NCBI GenBank assembly: GCA_949287095.1
Contig: CASEFA010000018.1
Location: 1 to 64,000 of the forward strand
Origin: an uncultured Bacillota bacterium
GTDB lineage: Bacteria > Bacillota > Clostridia > Peptostreptococcales > Anaerovoracaceae
DNA length: 64,000 bases
Direction: 5' to 3'
The number at the start of each line of letters is the position of its first letter. Position 1 is the first letter of the stretch. The position numbers and the translations under genes were made by a program. This document shows, one piece after another, positions 1-8,068 of the stretch. The notes beneath the pieces were generated by a model that saw nothing but the letters and a program-made list of their open reading frames with translations, made no database searches and was not told the DNA's origin.

Positions 1-417
1 GTGCAAAAAGGTCAAGGCTTTTACACTCTGCGGTGCCGGTTTCCTTGACCTTTAATCTTCAAAACCTTTGCAATGTCAAATTTCGCCTTGACCTCATCCA
101 CTTTTAGCGGCGGTCAGGTCAAACGCCTTGCTTCAAGGCTTCAAAAAATGCGGTAAGCATCTCTGTTATTCGGATACACCGCAGCGTCAAAATGAGCGTC
201 TGGGCCGCCGGAACTGGGTTTCCGGTTCGCGGCCCATGGATTTTACTGCAAAATCACTAAAATCCCGGCAAGTGGCCGAGATTTTTGCTTCTCCATCAGA
301 TTTTCAAAGCCGATTTCTCGGCCATGTTAACTGTACCCCCTCTGAGTGGCACAGATTTCATCGGCCGCAACGGCTGTTTTTTATTTCGGCGGCCCACAGG
401 TCAATTCTGATATCTCA
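1..417. other. Non-coding stretch rich in inverted repeats
   Basis: No convincing gene lies here on either strand. The stretch is a chain of inverted repeats: an 11-bp pair at 7-17/43-53 (AAAGGTCAAGG and its complement); 88-94/116-122; a tight GCCTTG/CAAGGC hairpin at 125-139; TGCGGT/ACCGCA at 149-154/178-183; a strong hairpin at 201-236 (TGGGCCGC and its complement plus an inner CGGAA/TTCCG); 238-245/258-265; and 273-281/316-324 (TGGCCGAGA and its complement). It ends at a terminator-like hairpin near 362-382. It could be a structured RNA or an intergenic repeat element. The window edge may cut it. Confidence 0.5.
362..382 (+). terminator. Candidate rho-independent terminator
   Basis: A 6-bp stem with one G-U pair and a CAA loop (CGGCCG, CAA, CGGCTG) is followed by TTTTTT. 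On the plus strand it would end a transcript covering the hairpin-rich region upstream. It lies just past the 3' end of the minus-strand RluA-GNAT gene. Confidence 0.45.
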
Positions 418-1872
418 TTACACCTCTATCCAGTATCGCTCCATGTTGAGATCCTCTTCGGGCCAGTAGACTGTGGATTCGTAGGTGCCGCCGCAGGCGA
501 TTATGGTCTTTCTGCTGGCGGGGTTTTTGTCGGTGCAGGTGAGGAGGACTCTTTTCAGGCCGATGGCGCGGCAGTAGGGAAGAAGCCGCTCCAGCATCTT
601 TCGCGCGTAACCGTTTCCACGCTCTGATGGCCTGACGCAGTAGCCGATGTGACCGCCGTATTTTGAGAGAAAATCGTTAAGCGAATGTCGTATGTCGATC
701 ATGCCGACCACTTTGCGGTCGTGTTCTCTCACCAGCATGAACTGGGTGTAGGGAACCGAATCCTCGCCGGGTCTTGAATAGAGCTGTTCGCGTTTAAGCT
801 CCGCAAGCCAGTCCGACGGAGAAAGCTCCCTGAGTCTGCCGGTACCGTGCATTATCGTGCCGTCTGCGAGGAATTCCTCGCGGAAGCTACCTATTTCACC
901 GAGATATGTGGAATCCGGTCTTGCCAGGTGAAGTCTTTCACCTACAGGGGTAAGGGAGCCGGATTCTATGCTTTCAATGAGCTTTTTCATATCGTCAGGA
1001 AGCGGGGCGCGGCATGTAACCGGAGCGCCGGAGACGGGATGAGCGAAGCTCAGCGAAAAGGCGTGAAGAGCCTGCCGCGGAAAAAGGGATGTATCGCCGC
1101 CGTAGAGCCAGTCGCCGACGAGGGGATTACCCCTATGGGACATGTGGACGCGAATCTGGTGTGTGCGTCCCGTTACGAGATGAAGCTCCACTTCGGTGAA
1201 ACCGGAATCGAAACGTCTTAAGACCTTCACTTCGGTGAGACTTGCCTGACCGCCGTCACTTTCCGCCATGACGCATCTTCTTATGTTTCCGTCTGCGGGA
1301 CGGCCTATGGGCAGGTCTATTTTAAATTCGTCCTCCGGGATTATTCCGTGAACTATGGCGATGTAGCGCTTGTCGGTGAGGTTAGCCTTCATCTGCCTGG
1401 TGAGCTCGTTCTGAGCGTGGGAATTTTTTGCAACTATAAGAAGCCCGGACGTGTCCATGTCCAGGCGGTTAACGAACCTTACCTTATAGCTTTCGCCGCG
1501 GTCTGCCATATATTTCATTAGACCGTTGGCTATGGTGTGGCTCTGATGGCCGCTGGTGGGGTGCACGGTGATTCCGGGCTGTTTGTTTATAACCAGTATG
1601 TCGTCGTCCTCAAAGACTGCCTCGATGGGAATGTCCTCGGCGGGAAAGCTGCTTTTCTCTTCGGGAAGGTCGACGGAAATCTCGTCGCCTTCGTCTGCGG
1701 GAACCCATCCGGGAACTCTGTTTCCGTTAAGGGTGATGAGGTCGTCTCTTTTTATTTTGGTCATGAGCCGGGAAGAGAAGCGGAACTTCGAGCGTATAAG
1801 CTTCTTTACGGGGATTCCCGCTTCCTCGGCAGTGACCGTGAACTTAAATTTTTCAGAGTTTAAATCTTTCAT
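418..1872 (-). CDS. RluA-family pseudouridine synthase fused to a GNAT acetyltransferase
   Basis: A 484-residue protein with two enzyme domains. Residues 1-305 form an RluA/RluD-type 23S rRNA pseudouridine synthase: an S4-like N-terminus, then the catalytic RLD motif (Asp138) in NRLDMDTSG, and RTHQIRVH further on. The family usually has H before RLD; here it is N. Residues from about 307 to the end match GNAT proteins of the COG3981 type, with GGHIGYCVRPSERGNGYA as the acetyl-CoA site and a conserved C-terminal GG. The reading frame is open across the junction. The start directly abuts the nadK stop, so the two genes are co-transcribed. The rRNA-modifying role is family knowledge; the acetylation target is unknown. 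Confidence 0.88.
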   Translation of the reverse strand: MKDLNSEKFKFTVTAEEAGIPVKKLIRSKFRFSSRLMTKIKRDDLITLNGNRVPGWVPADEGDEISVDLPEEKSSFPAEDIPIEAVFEDDDILVINKQPGITVHPTSGHQSHTIANGLMKYMADRGESYKVRFVNRLDMDTSGLLIVAKNSHAQNELTRQMKANLTDKRYIAIVHGIIPEDEFKIDLPIGRPADGNIRRCVMAESDGGQASLTEVKVLRRFDSGFTEVELHLVTGRTHQIRVHMSHRGNPLVGDWLYGGDTSLFPRQALHAFSLSFAHPVSGAPVTCRAPLPDDMKKLIESIESGSLTPVGERLHLARPDSTYLGEIGSFREEFLADGTIMHGTGRLRELSPSDWLAELKREQLYSRPGEDSVPYTQFMLVREHDRKVVGMIDIRHSLNDFLSKYGGHIGYCVRPSERGNGYARKMLERLLPYCRAIGLKRVLLTCTDKNPASRKTIIACGGTYESTVYWPEEDLNMERYWIEV

Positions 1873-2676
1873 CTACAGGAATTTTGACTTTACCTTTCTC
1901 CAGAAATCGTAGCTTTCAAACCTCATAAGATGCACCTTTATATCCGAGAAGGACACCGTCATTTCCTCCACGTTGTCGTATTCGCAGCTGTATCCGTCGT
2001 AGACTATGCGAATTCCGGAAGGCCTTGCGGACACGTCGGGAACCGCTCCCAGTGAAAGGTCTGACGGAAGCAGAATGCTTGACGTAAAGGACCTGTATGC
2101 GGTGGTGTTCATAGGCGCTATGGGCGTAACCTGAAGGACGTTAAGGCGCGGATCCACGATGCTGCCGCCTAAAGAGTAGTTATATGCCGTACTTCCGGCA
2201 GGGGTGGATATGAGAAGTCCGTCTCCGCTGAACCTTTCTATGAACCTGTCTCCGATGGAGATGTTAAGGTGGACGGAGTAGCTGGACGCACCGGTTATTA
2301 CAACCTCGTTAAGGCCCGTGTGGCTGAACTCCTTTCCGTCCGCCTTTATGTGAATGCGAACAGTGGAAAGGGTCTGCACCGAGTATCTGTCATTGGTGTA
2401 GTTGAATATGAAGTCGTCAAGCCTGTCCGGCATAATCTCCTGAAAGAAGCCGAGATGGCCGGTGTTTATGCCGATTATGGGCATCTTAGGGAAGTTGAAC
2501 TTGTGAATGGCTTCTATAAACGTACCGTCGCCGCCGACCACTACGAGGAGGTCGGCGTCTTCACAGAATTTCTCCGATACAGAAAATCCCACATTGTCCA
2601 GCTTCCTTATGAGCTTTTTCACCGTATTTACGGAGCTCGACGTCTCGTTTGCAAAAATACATATCTTTCTGTTCAT
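1873..2676 (-). CDS. nadK: NAD kinase
   Basis: A 267-residue ATP-NAD kinase, which phosphorylates NAD to NADP in the cytoplasm. The GGDGT motif is at residues 48-52 (Asp50 catalytic). Further motifs are NE near residue 123, GDG followed by STPAGSTAY (the NAD-binding strand) near 150-165, and a small C-terminal domain. The length is normal for the family. It lies between pepF and the RluA-type gene in one minus-strand operon, and the next start codon follows its stop with no gap. NadK next to an S4/RluA or hemolysin-type protein is a common Firmicute arrangement. Confidence 0.95.
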   Translation of the reverse strand: MNRKICIFANETSSSVNTVKKLIRKLDNVGFSVSEKFCEDADLLVVVGGDGTFIEAIHKFNFPKMPIIGINTGHLGFFQEIMPDRLDDFIFNYTNDRYSVQTLSTVRIHIKADGKEFSHTGLNEVVITGASSYSVHLNISIGDRFIERFSGDGLLISTPAGSTAYNYSLGGSIVDPRLNVLQVTPIAPMNTTAYRSFTSSILLPSDLSLGAVPDVSARPSGIRIVYDGYSCEYDNVEEMTVSFSDIKVHLMRFESYDFWRKVKSKFL

Positions 2677-2690
2677 GGTAAATCCTCTGC

Positions 2691-4490
2691 CTAAAGGAGA
2701 CTCTCCAGTTCGTCTATGAGAGCTTCAAAGGTCTTCATGGCATTTCTTACAGGCTCAGGGGAAGTCATATCGACGCCTGCAATTTTAAGCTCATCTACCG
2801 GGTACATGCTGCTTCCCGTCTTAAGGAACTTCTTGTAATCCTCTACGGCGGTTTCACCTTCTGAAAGTATTCTGCCCGCTATGGCAGTTGCCGCGGAGAA
2901 ACCGGTGGCGTACTGGTAAACGTAGTAAGCTCTGTAGAAGTGAGGAATCCTTGCCCACTCGTACTGAATCATATCGTCGTGGCTCAAGGCGTCGCCGAAG
3001 TAGAGGGTGTTAAGTCTGTCGTAGGTTTCACAGAGCCACTGGGCCGTCAGGCTTCCGCCTTCCTCCACCAGCCTGTGGGCTTCAAGCTCGAACTCCGCAA
3101 ACATGGTCTGGCGGAATACAGTCGCTCTGAATTCCTCTATGTACTTAAAGAGGAGGTATTTCCTCATTTCAACGTCTTTTTCTTTATCCAGGAGGTGCCT
3201 TAAAGTCAGGGACTCGTTGACGGTGGAGGCCACCTCGGCTACGAATATGGAATAGTCGCCGTAGGTGAAAGGCTGAGCCTCTCTGGTGTAGCTGGAATGC
3301 ATGGAGTGGCCGCACTCGTGGACCAGAGTGAGAACGTCCTGAAGCTTTCCGGTATAGTTCATGAGTATGTAAGGGTAGCTGTCGTAGGAACCGAAGCTGT
3401 ACGCTCCGCTGGTCTTGCCCGGAGTCTCGTAAACATCTATCCAGCCGCTTTCAACGCCCTTTGTCAGACGTGATATGTACTCTTCACCAAGAGGCGCCAG
3501 GCATTCCTTCATCATCTCCACGGCTTCCTCGAAAGAAATCTCCGTTTCGGGAACGGAAACGAGAGGGGCGTAAACGTCGTACATCTTCAGATTTTTAACG
3601 CCGAGAATCTTCTTCTTAAGGGCTATGTAGCGGTGAAGAACGGGGAGATTCTCGTGGACCGCCTCGATCAGATTGTCGTATACGGATTCCGGAATGTTGC
3701 CGGAGGACATGGCGGCGTGCCTTGCTGAGTCGTAGCCTCTGATCACGGCTCCGGTGACGTCGGCTTTGACCGAGGTGCCATATACTGCCGCAAAGGTGTT
3801 TATGTGATTCTTATATGCCTCGTACATCTTCGTAAAGGCATGCTTTCTCACCTTTCTGTCCGTGCTTTCCATGAAGTTGATATAATTTCCGTGGGAAAGC
3901 TCGACCTTCTTTCCGTCCGAATCCCTGACCTTTCCGAATTTAAGATCCGCGTCGGACAGCATGGACTGTATGTTGTCGGAGGCTCCGGTGACCTCGCTCA
4001 GTCTGGCGAGAATGCTCTCTTCCTTTTCCGACAAAACGTGCTCCTTCATTCTGAGAGCGTCTTTTATGACAAAGTCGTAGGCTTTAAGCTCCGGGTTTTC
4101 GTCGAGGAAGCCTGAAAGCTTTTCCTCGGAAAGGGAAAGAAGCTCAGGAGAAAAGAAGCTGGTGGAAGCTCCCGCCTCGGCGGCTCTTGCCGTTATGATT
4201 CCCAGCATTTCCTGCGAGGAGCCCAGCCTGTTGTCCTCGTCCTGCTTCATCTTGGCGTAGCAGTATGCCTTTTCGAACTTCATGTTTATGGCGTCAAGGT
4301 CTTTAAGAGCCGAAAGAAGGGTATCTGACGATTCGCCCAGTCTTCCCTGATAGGAGAGGAAGCTTTCCGTCATATTCATGGCGGCGTCAACGTCCTCGTC
4401 CCATGACTTTCTGTCCGGGTACATGAGCTCTATTTTCCATTTATATTTAGAATCTATGTCGTTTCTCGATTTAATATTTTTTTCTCCCAT
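2691..4490 (-). CDS. pepF: Oligoendopeptidase F (M3B metallopeptidase)
   Basis: A 599-residue cytoplasmic zinc oligopeptidase. The zinc motif HECGH (HExxH) is in the C-terminal half, with the third glutamate ligand expected in the following helix. No signal peptide is seen. The start at 4490 was chosen because GGAGG sits directly upstream and the protein then begins MGEKNIKSR; the frame stays open 51 codons further upstream but without family similarity. It is the first gene of the minus-strand operon. A TTGACA promoter lies just upstream, divergent from murI. It likely trims peptides of roughly 7-17 residues taken up by the cell. Confidence 0.93.
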   Translation of the reverse strand: MGEKNIKSRNDIDSKYKWKIELMYPDRKSWDEDVDAAMNMTESFLSYQGRLGESSDTLLSALKDLDAINMKFEKAYCYAKMKQDEDNRLGSSQEMLGIITARAAEAGASTSFFSPELLSLSEEKLSGFLDENPELKAYDFVIKDALRMKEHVLSEKEESILARLSEVTGASDNIQSMLSDADLKFGKVRDSDGKKVELSHGNYINFMESTDRKVRKHAFTKMYEAYKNHINTFAAVYGTSVKADVTGAVIRGYDSARHAAMSSGNIPESVYDNLIEAVHENLPVLHRYIALKKKILGVKNLKMYDVYAPLVSVPETEISFEEAVEMMKECLAPLGEEYISRLTKGVESGWIDVYETPGKTSGAYSFGSYDSYPYILMNYTGKLQDVLTLVHECGHSMHSSYTREAQPFTYGDYSIFVAEVASTVNESLTLRHLLDKEKDVEMRKYLLFKYIEEFRATVFRQTMFAEFELEAHRLVEEGGSLTAQWLCETYDRLNTLYFGDALSHDDMIQYEWARIPHFYRAYYVYQYATGFSAATAIAGRILSEGETAVEDYKKFLKTGSSMYPVDELKIAGVDMTSPEPVRNAMKTFEALIDELESLL

Positions 4491-4503
4491 TATTTCCTCC
4501 CGT

Positions 4504-4532
4504 ATGGTAAAATATTCACTGTGGCGTGTCAA
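4504..4532 (-). promoter_or_regulatory. Sigma-A-type promoter for pepF operon
   Basis: On the minus strand TTGACA (4527-4532) is followed after exactly 17 bp by TACCAT (4504-4509), a four-of-six match to TATAAT. It lies 14 bp upstream of the pepF start. The murI gene on the other strand probably uses an overlapping divergent promoter (a TATAAC element near 4551). Confidence 0.55.
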
Positions 4533-4580
4533 ACCGCCATCTTTTAATAGTATAACATAAATCGAAAGGGAATGACATAA

Positions 4581-5402
4581 ATGGATAACAGGCCCATAGG
4601 CTTTTTTGATTCGGGTGTAGGAGGAATAACCAGTATACCCCATATAATGCGCCTTATGCCGGATGAGAGAATCATATTCTTCGGTGATACGGCGAGAACA
4701 CCGTACGGCTCCAAGAGTGAGGACACCATAAGGCAGTTTGCCGCCCAGATAGGAGATTTCCTGGTATCAAAGGGTGTGAAGATGATAGTCATAGCGTGTA
4801 ACACCGTAAGCGCCACATGTCTTTCCATGCTGAGAGAAAGATTTCCGGGCATACCGGTAATCGGCGTCATATCACCTACGGCAAGAGAAATATCCAAACT
4901 CTGCAGCAGGGAAGACAGAATCGGAATACTTGCCACCAGAGCCACCGTAAGGTCGGGAGCCTACGAGAAGAAAATACTGGAGTTTTCACCGGGACTTAAG
5001 CTCTTCTCAAGGGAGTGTCCGGCTTTCGTTCCTCTCATAGAGGAAGGGATAATAGATAACGAAATAATGGATTTAACCGTCAAATACTACCTTGACGATT
5101 TTGTCAGAGAAAACGACATCAATACGCTGGTACTGGGATGCACCCACTATCCGCTGATAGCGGGAAATATCAGGAGACTCTATCCGGAAATTAAGATTAT
5201 AAGTTCGTCGAAGGAGGTTGCTACGGCGGTTCAGATGGAGCTTGAGTCCATGGAGATGCTTGCGGAAGAAGGCGCCGGGGAGGGCGTGGAGAACGTGTTT
5301 TACGCCAGCGACCTTTCAGAAAGCTTCGTGAACATGATAGAACGGATACTGAAGGCGGACGCCGCGGATCTCGACATACATTTTAAGAATCTGGACATTT
5401 AG
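4581..5402 (+). CDS. murI: Glutamate racemase
   Basis: A 273-residue cofactor-independent racemase that makes D-glutamate for peptidoglycan. FDSGVGG is at the N-terminus (Asp10, Ser11). The two catalytic cysteines are visible: Cys73 in ACNT and Cys187 in LGCTHYPL. Length and motif spacing are normal. AAAGGGA precedes the ATG. It is the first gene of a plus-strand run with the acidic hypothetical gene 21 bp downstream. Confidence 0.95.
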   Translation: MDNRPIGFFDSGVGGITSIPHIMRLMPDERIIFFGDTARTPYGSKSEDTIRQFAAQIGDFLVSKGVKMIVIACNTVSATCLSMLRERFPGIPVIGVISPTAREISKLCSREDRIGILATRATVRSGAYEKKILEFSPGLKLFSRECPAFVPLIEEGIIDNEIMDLTVKYYLDDFVRENDINTLVLGCTHYPLIAGNIRRLYPEIKIISSSKEVATAVQMELESMEMLAEEGAGEGVENVFYASDLSESFVNMIERILKADAADLDIHFKNLDI

Positions 5403-5423
5403 AAGGAGCGGCAGGAGGAGATT

Positions 5424-5957
5424 ATGAACAGGGAAGAACTTTACGAAAAACTTGATATAGAAACCGGAGAGGATTTTCAGTACTTCGAGAATTTCGCCGA
5501 CCTTGCGGAAAGCGGGGAGGAAATAGACGAAGACGCTCTTTACGGCCTGTTTGACGACATCGATATGAAAACCTTTGCGGAGCTTGCCGAAAGCTTTTTC
5601 TATGAGATGGAGGACAGCATACCGGACGACCAGAACGACCTGGTAATGCTCGCAGAGAATATGAAGAGATGTCTTGTGGGCCTTTCGGAGGCCGTGGAAA
5701 GAGGAGAGGACAACGCCCTCATAAAGCTCTGCGACGAGTTTGAAAGGTTCAGAAGGTGGTACAGCGCGGACCCTCTGGCGGAATATGAAGATACTGAATC
5801 GGGAGAGACTTTCCCGTGTACGGTGAGGGACGCCCTTACCAATGCGAGAGTTGAAAGGATTGGAGGAGAGCGTTACCAGTACGACTTTTCAAAAGCGCTG
5901 GACTACGTCATAGACGAATACGCTATGACATACGCTGATATGGCTGATGAAGAGTAA
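5424..5957 (+). CDS. Acidic hypothetical protein
   Basis: A 177-residue protein I do not recognise. It is strongly acidic (rich in Asp and Glu) with no signal peptide or membrane segment, and probably mostly helical. It has a good upstream AGGAGG, follows murI by 21 bp and overlaps the start of the membrane protein gene by 11 bp, so it is translated in an operon. Base use resembles its neighbours, so there is no sign of recent transfer. A cytosolic protein of unknown role is the most that can be said. Confidence 0.7.
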   Translation: MNREELYEKLDIETGEDFQYFENFADLAESGEEIDEDALYGLFDDIDMKTFAELAESFFYEMEDSIPDDQNDLVMLAENMKRCLVGLSEAVERGEDNALIKLCDEFERFRRWYSADPLAEYEDTESGETFPCTVRDALTNARVERIGGERYQYDFSKALDYVIDEYAMTYADMADEE

Positions 5958-7038
5958 ACCGGTTATATTCAGAACAGCGTTCCTGTATCTGGGCGCTGTT
6001 ATAGGTGCAGGCTTTGCGTCGGGCAGAGAGAACTGGCAGTACTTCGGCATTTTCGGCGAGGATGCATATAAGGGCATACTGGTGGCTACGGGACTGTTTG
6101 TTTTCATGGGAACGGCCACAACATATATAGCCGGAAAGCTTAAGACAACCGATATGGGGAAGATCGTTCTGCCTGTCAGGTCGGAAAAAGCGTCTCACAT
6201 ACTGGGCTGGATCTTTGCAATAATGATTTACAATGCTCTCATATCCATGTCCGCAGCCGGAGGCTCTCTTCTGAATCAGCTTACCGGAGCGCCGGCAGCG
6301 GCAGGAGGCACAGCAGTTGTTTTTCTGGTAATAGTGACTGTTTTAGGCGATTTTGAAAGGGTTTCGGGCGTGTTCGGATACGTGGTTCCGCTGCTGTTTG
6401 CGGCTGTTGCAGGGGTCTGCATATATGTGGCTGTTTTTTTTGAGCCTACAGGCGAACCGATTACTACAAAACCTTCAGCAATGGCCTCCACATGGTACGT
6501 ATCCGCTGCAGTATACGTCGCTTATAATATCATGGGTACGATTCCAATAAACGCAAGTTCAGCCATCAGATCAGGAAGCCGGGGAAAATCCGCCGCAGGA
6601 GCCGCGCTGGGAGGAGTGGGACTTGGAGTACTCGGTCTGGCCCTTACGACGGCTCTGCTGAAGGATCCGTCCGTTTCGGATAATCTCGATCTTCCTATGC
6701 TGGGATTTGCACAGGAGATAAACTCGCCAGCGGGATGGCTTTTTGCCATCGTTCTGCTTGTTTCAATATATTCGTCGGCTACGGGAACATATTACGGATT
6801 CTGCTGCAAGCTGAAAAATGATGACAGGAAGAAGTATAAAGTGGTATTTTTCGCGGTACTCGGATTTGCTCTCGGGCTCTGCGGATTTCGAAACATTGTC
6901 ACGTATGTTTATCCTGTAATGGGATATGCAGGCTTTGTCGTAATAATTCTCACAGCATTTAATTTTATCAGGATTTTAATCGAATCAGGAAAGGGGAAGT
7001 TCGAGGATGAACAGGACTGTAAATACGGCTTACACTGA
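5947..7038 (+). CDS. YkvI-type membrane carrier (APC superfamily)
   Basis: A 363-residue integral membrane protein with about 10 hydrophobic helices. The first helix carries GAVIGAGFASGRE, typical of the COG3949/YkvI family, which belongs to the amino acid/polyamine/cation carrier superfamily. Substrate unknown. The start overlaps the previous gene by 11 bp with no strong Shine-Dalgarno, suggesting translational coupling. Its end overlaps the MBL-hydrolase gene by 32 bp, so carrier and hydrolase may act in one pathway; that link is inference. Confidence 0.82.
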   Translation: MKSKPVIFRTAFLYLGAVIGAGFASGRENWQYFGIFGEDAYKGILVATGLFVFMGTATTYIAGKLKTTDMGKIVLPVRSEKASHILGWIFAIMIYNALISMSAAGGSLLNQLTGAPAAAGGTAVVFLVIVTVLGDFERVSGVFGYVVPLLFAAVAGVCIYVAVFFEPTGEPITTKPSAMASTWYVSAAVYVAYNIMGTIPINASSAIRSGSRGKSAAGAALGGVGLGVLGLALTTALLKDPSVSDNLDLPMLGFAQEINSPAGWLFAIVLLVSIYSSATGTYYGFCCKLKNDDRKKYKVVFFAVLGFALGLCGFRNIVTYVYPVMGYAGFVVIILTAFNFIRILIESGKGKFEDEQDCKYGLH

Positions 7039-7927
7039 TGAAGGGAGATTTTCATTTCCCGACTATATAGAGAGAGTCACGTCGGGAACAGGCGGAGAAT
7101 CATTCCTGATTTTCGGCGGGACAAAGACTGCATTATATGACTGCGGTATGGCCTACGTCCAGGAAGGACTCATTGCCAATATAGAAGAGAAACTTGAAAA
7201 ACACGGATATGAAACGCTGGATTATGTTCTGCTGAGCCACACGCACTACGATCATATAGGAGCCCTTCCGTATATACTCGAAAAGTGGCCTGATGCCGAA
7301 GTGTGCGGAGCGGAAAAGGCTCTGAAAGTTTTTTCGAGCAGAGGTGCGGCCGAAACCATGGTAAGGCTTGGAGAGGCTGCAAAAGAAAGATATGCCGTTT
7401 CAGAGGAAGAAAGAAAATGCGTTATAAAGGCTGACGGACTGAGGTGCGACGTAGTAATGCACGACGGTGACTCCGTGGATCTGGGAGCCATGACTGTCAG
7501 AGCCTACGAGACAAAGGGCCATACGGACTGTTCTCTCTCTTACATGCTGGAGCCTGTAATGACTCTTTTCGCTTCGGAAAGCACGGGAGTTTTAAGAGCT
7601 GACGGAAAGATGTACACAGCCATTCTGAAGGATTACTTTCAGACTGTGGAATCGGCAGAAAAGTGCAAAGCCCTGAAACCGGCGCTCATCATAGGAAATC
7701 ACTTCGGAAGGATACCCGATGAAATAACGGAGAGATATTTTGACCTTTACATAGAGGCCGCGGAAGAGGAGCGAAGGTTTATTCTCGATATGAGAGAAAA
7801 GGGACTGAGCTTTGAAGAGATGATTAAAGGGTATGAATCGGTGTACTGGACTGAAGAAAGAGCTAAATCTCAACCTAAGGAAGCATTTTATGAGAATACA
7901 GGGTGGATTATAAAAAACATGAAGTAA
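7007..7927 (+). CDS. MBL-fold metallo-hydrolase
   Basis: A 306-residue cytoplasmic metallo-beta-lactamase-fold protein. The metal motif HTHYDHIG (HxHxDH) is near residues 76-83, a later His ligand is in TKGHTDCSLSY, and another in IIGNHFGR. The family includes many hydrolases, so the substrate cannot be read from sequence. The ATG at 7007 is chosen because AAAGGGGAAG precedes it; it lies inside the end of the upstream carrier gene. A strong terminator follows directly and closes the murI run. Confidence 0.85.
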   Translation: MNRTVNTAYTDEGRFSFPDYIERVTSGTGGESFLIFGGTKTALYDCGMAYVQEGLIANIEEKLEKHGYETLDYVLLSHTHYDHIGALPYILEKWPDAEVCGAEKALKVFSSRGAAETMVRLGEAAKERYAVSEEERKCVIKADGLRCDVVMHDGDSVDLGAMTVRAYETKGHTDCSLSYMLEPVMTLFASESTGVLRADGKMYTAILKDYFQTVESAEKCKALKPALIIGNHFGRIPDEITERYFDLYIEAAEEERRFILDMREKGLSFEEMIKGYESVYWTEERAKSQPKEAFYENTGWIIKNMK

Positions 7928-7930
7928 AGC

Positions 7931-7972
7931 AATAGCATTTTGTGTATTATCATAAAATGCTATTATCTTTTT
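7931..7972 (+). terminator. Rho-independent terminator
   Basis: A perfect 11-bp inverted repeat AATAGCATTTT (7931-7941) and its complement (7954-7964) is followed by ATCTTTTT. It starts four bases after the MBL-hydrolase stop and separates that operon from the YfcC operon. Confidence 0.75.
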
Positions 7973-7981
7973 GTGGGTTTA

Positions 7982-8010
7982 TTTACAAAACGTGCAAATT
8001 GTCGTATAAT
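7982..8010 (+). promoter_or_regulatory. Promoter of the YfcC operon
   Basis: TTTACA (7982-7987), a 17-bp spacer and a perfect TATAAT (8005-8010). It is 59 bp before the YfcC start and directly after the upstream terminator, so the YfcC-to-deacylase genes form their own transcription unit. Confidence 0.75.
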
Positions 8011-8068
8011 TTTCATGGAAAATATAATATTTCGGATAAATTCCGAAAAAAACAGGAGGTCAAGGAAT

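Noticed and set aside
201..236. Terminator of the RluA-GNAT gene on the minus strand
   Set aside because: The stem is strong but no T tract follows it on the minus strand, and it is nearly 200 bp beyond the stop.
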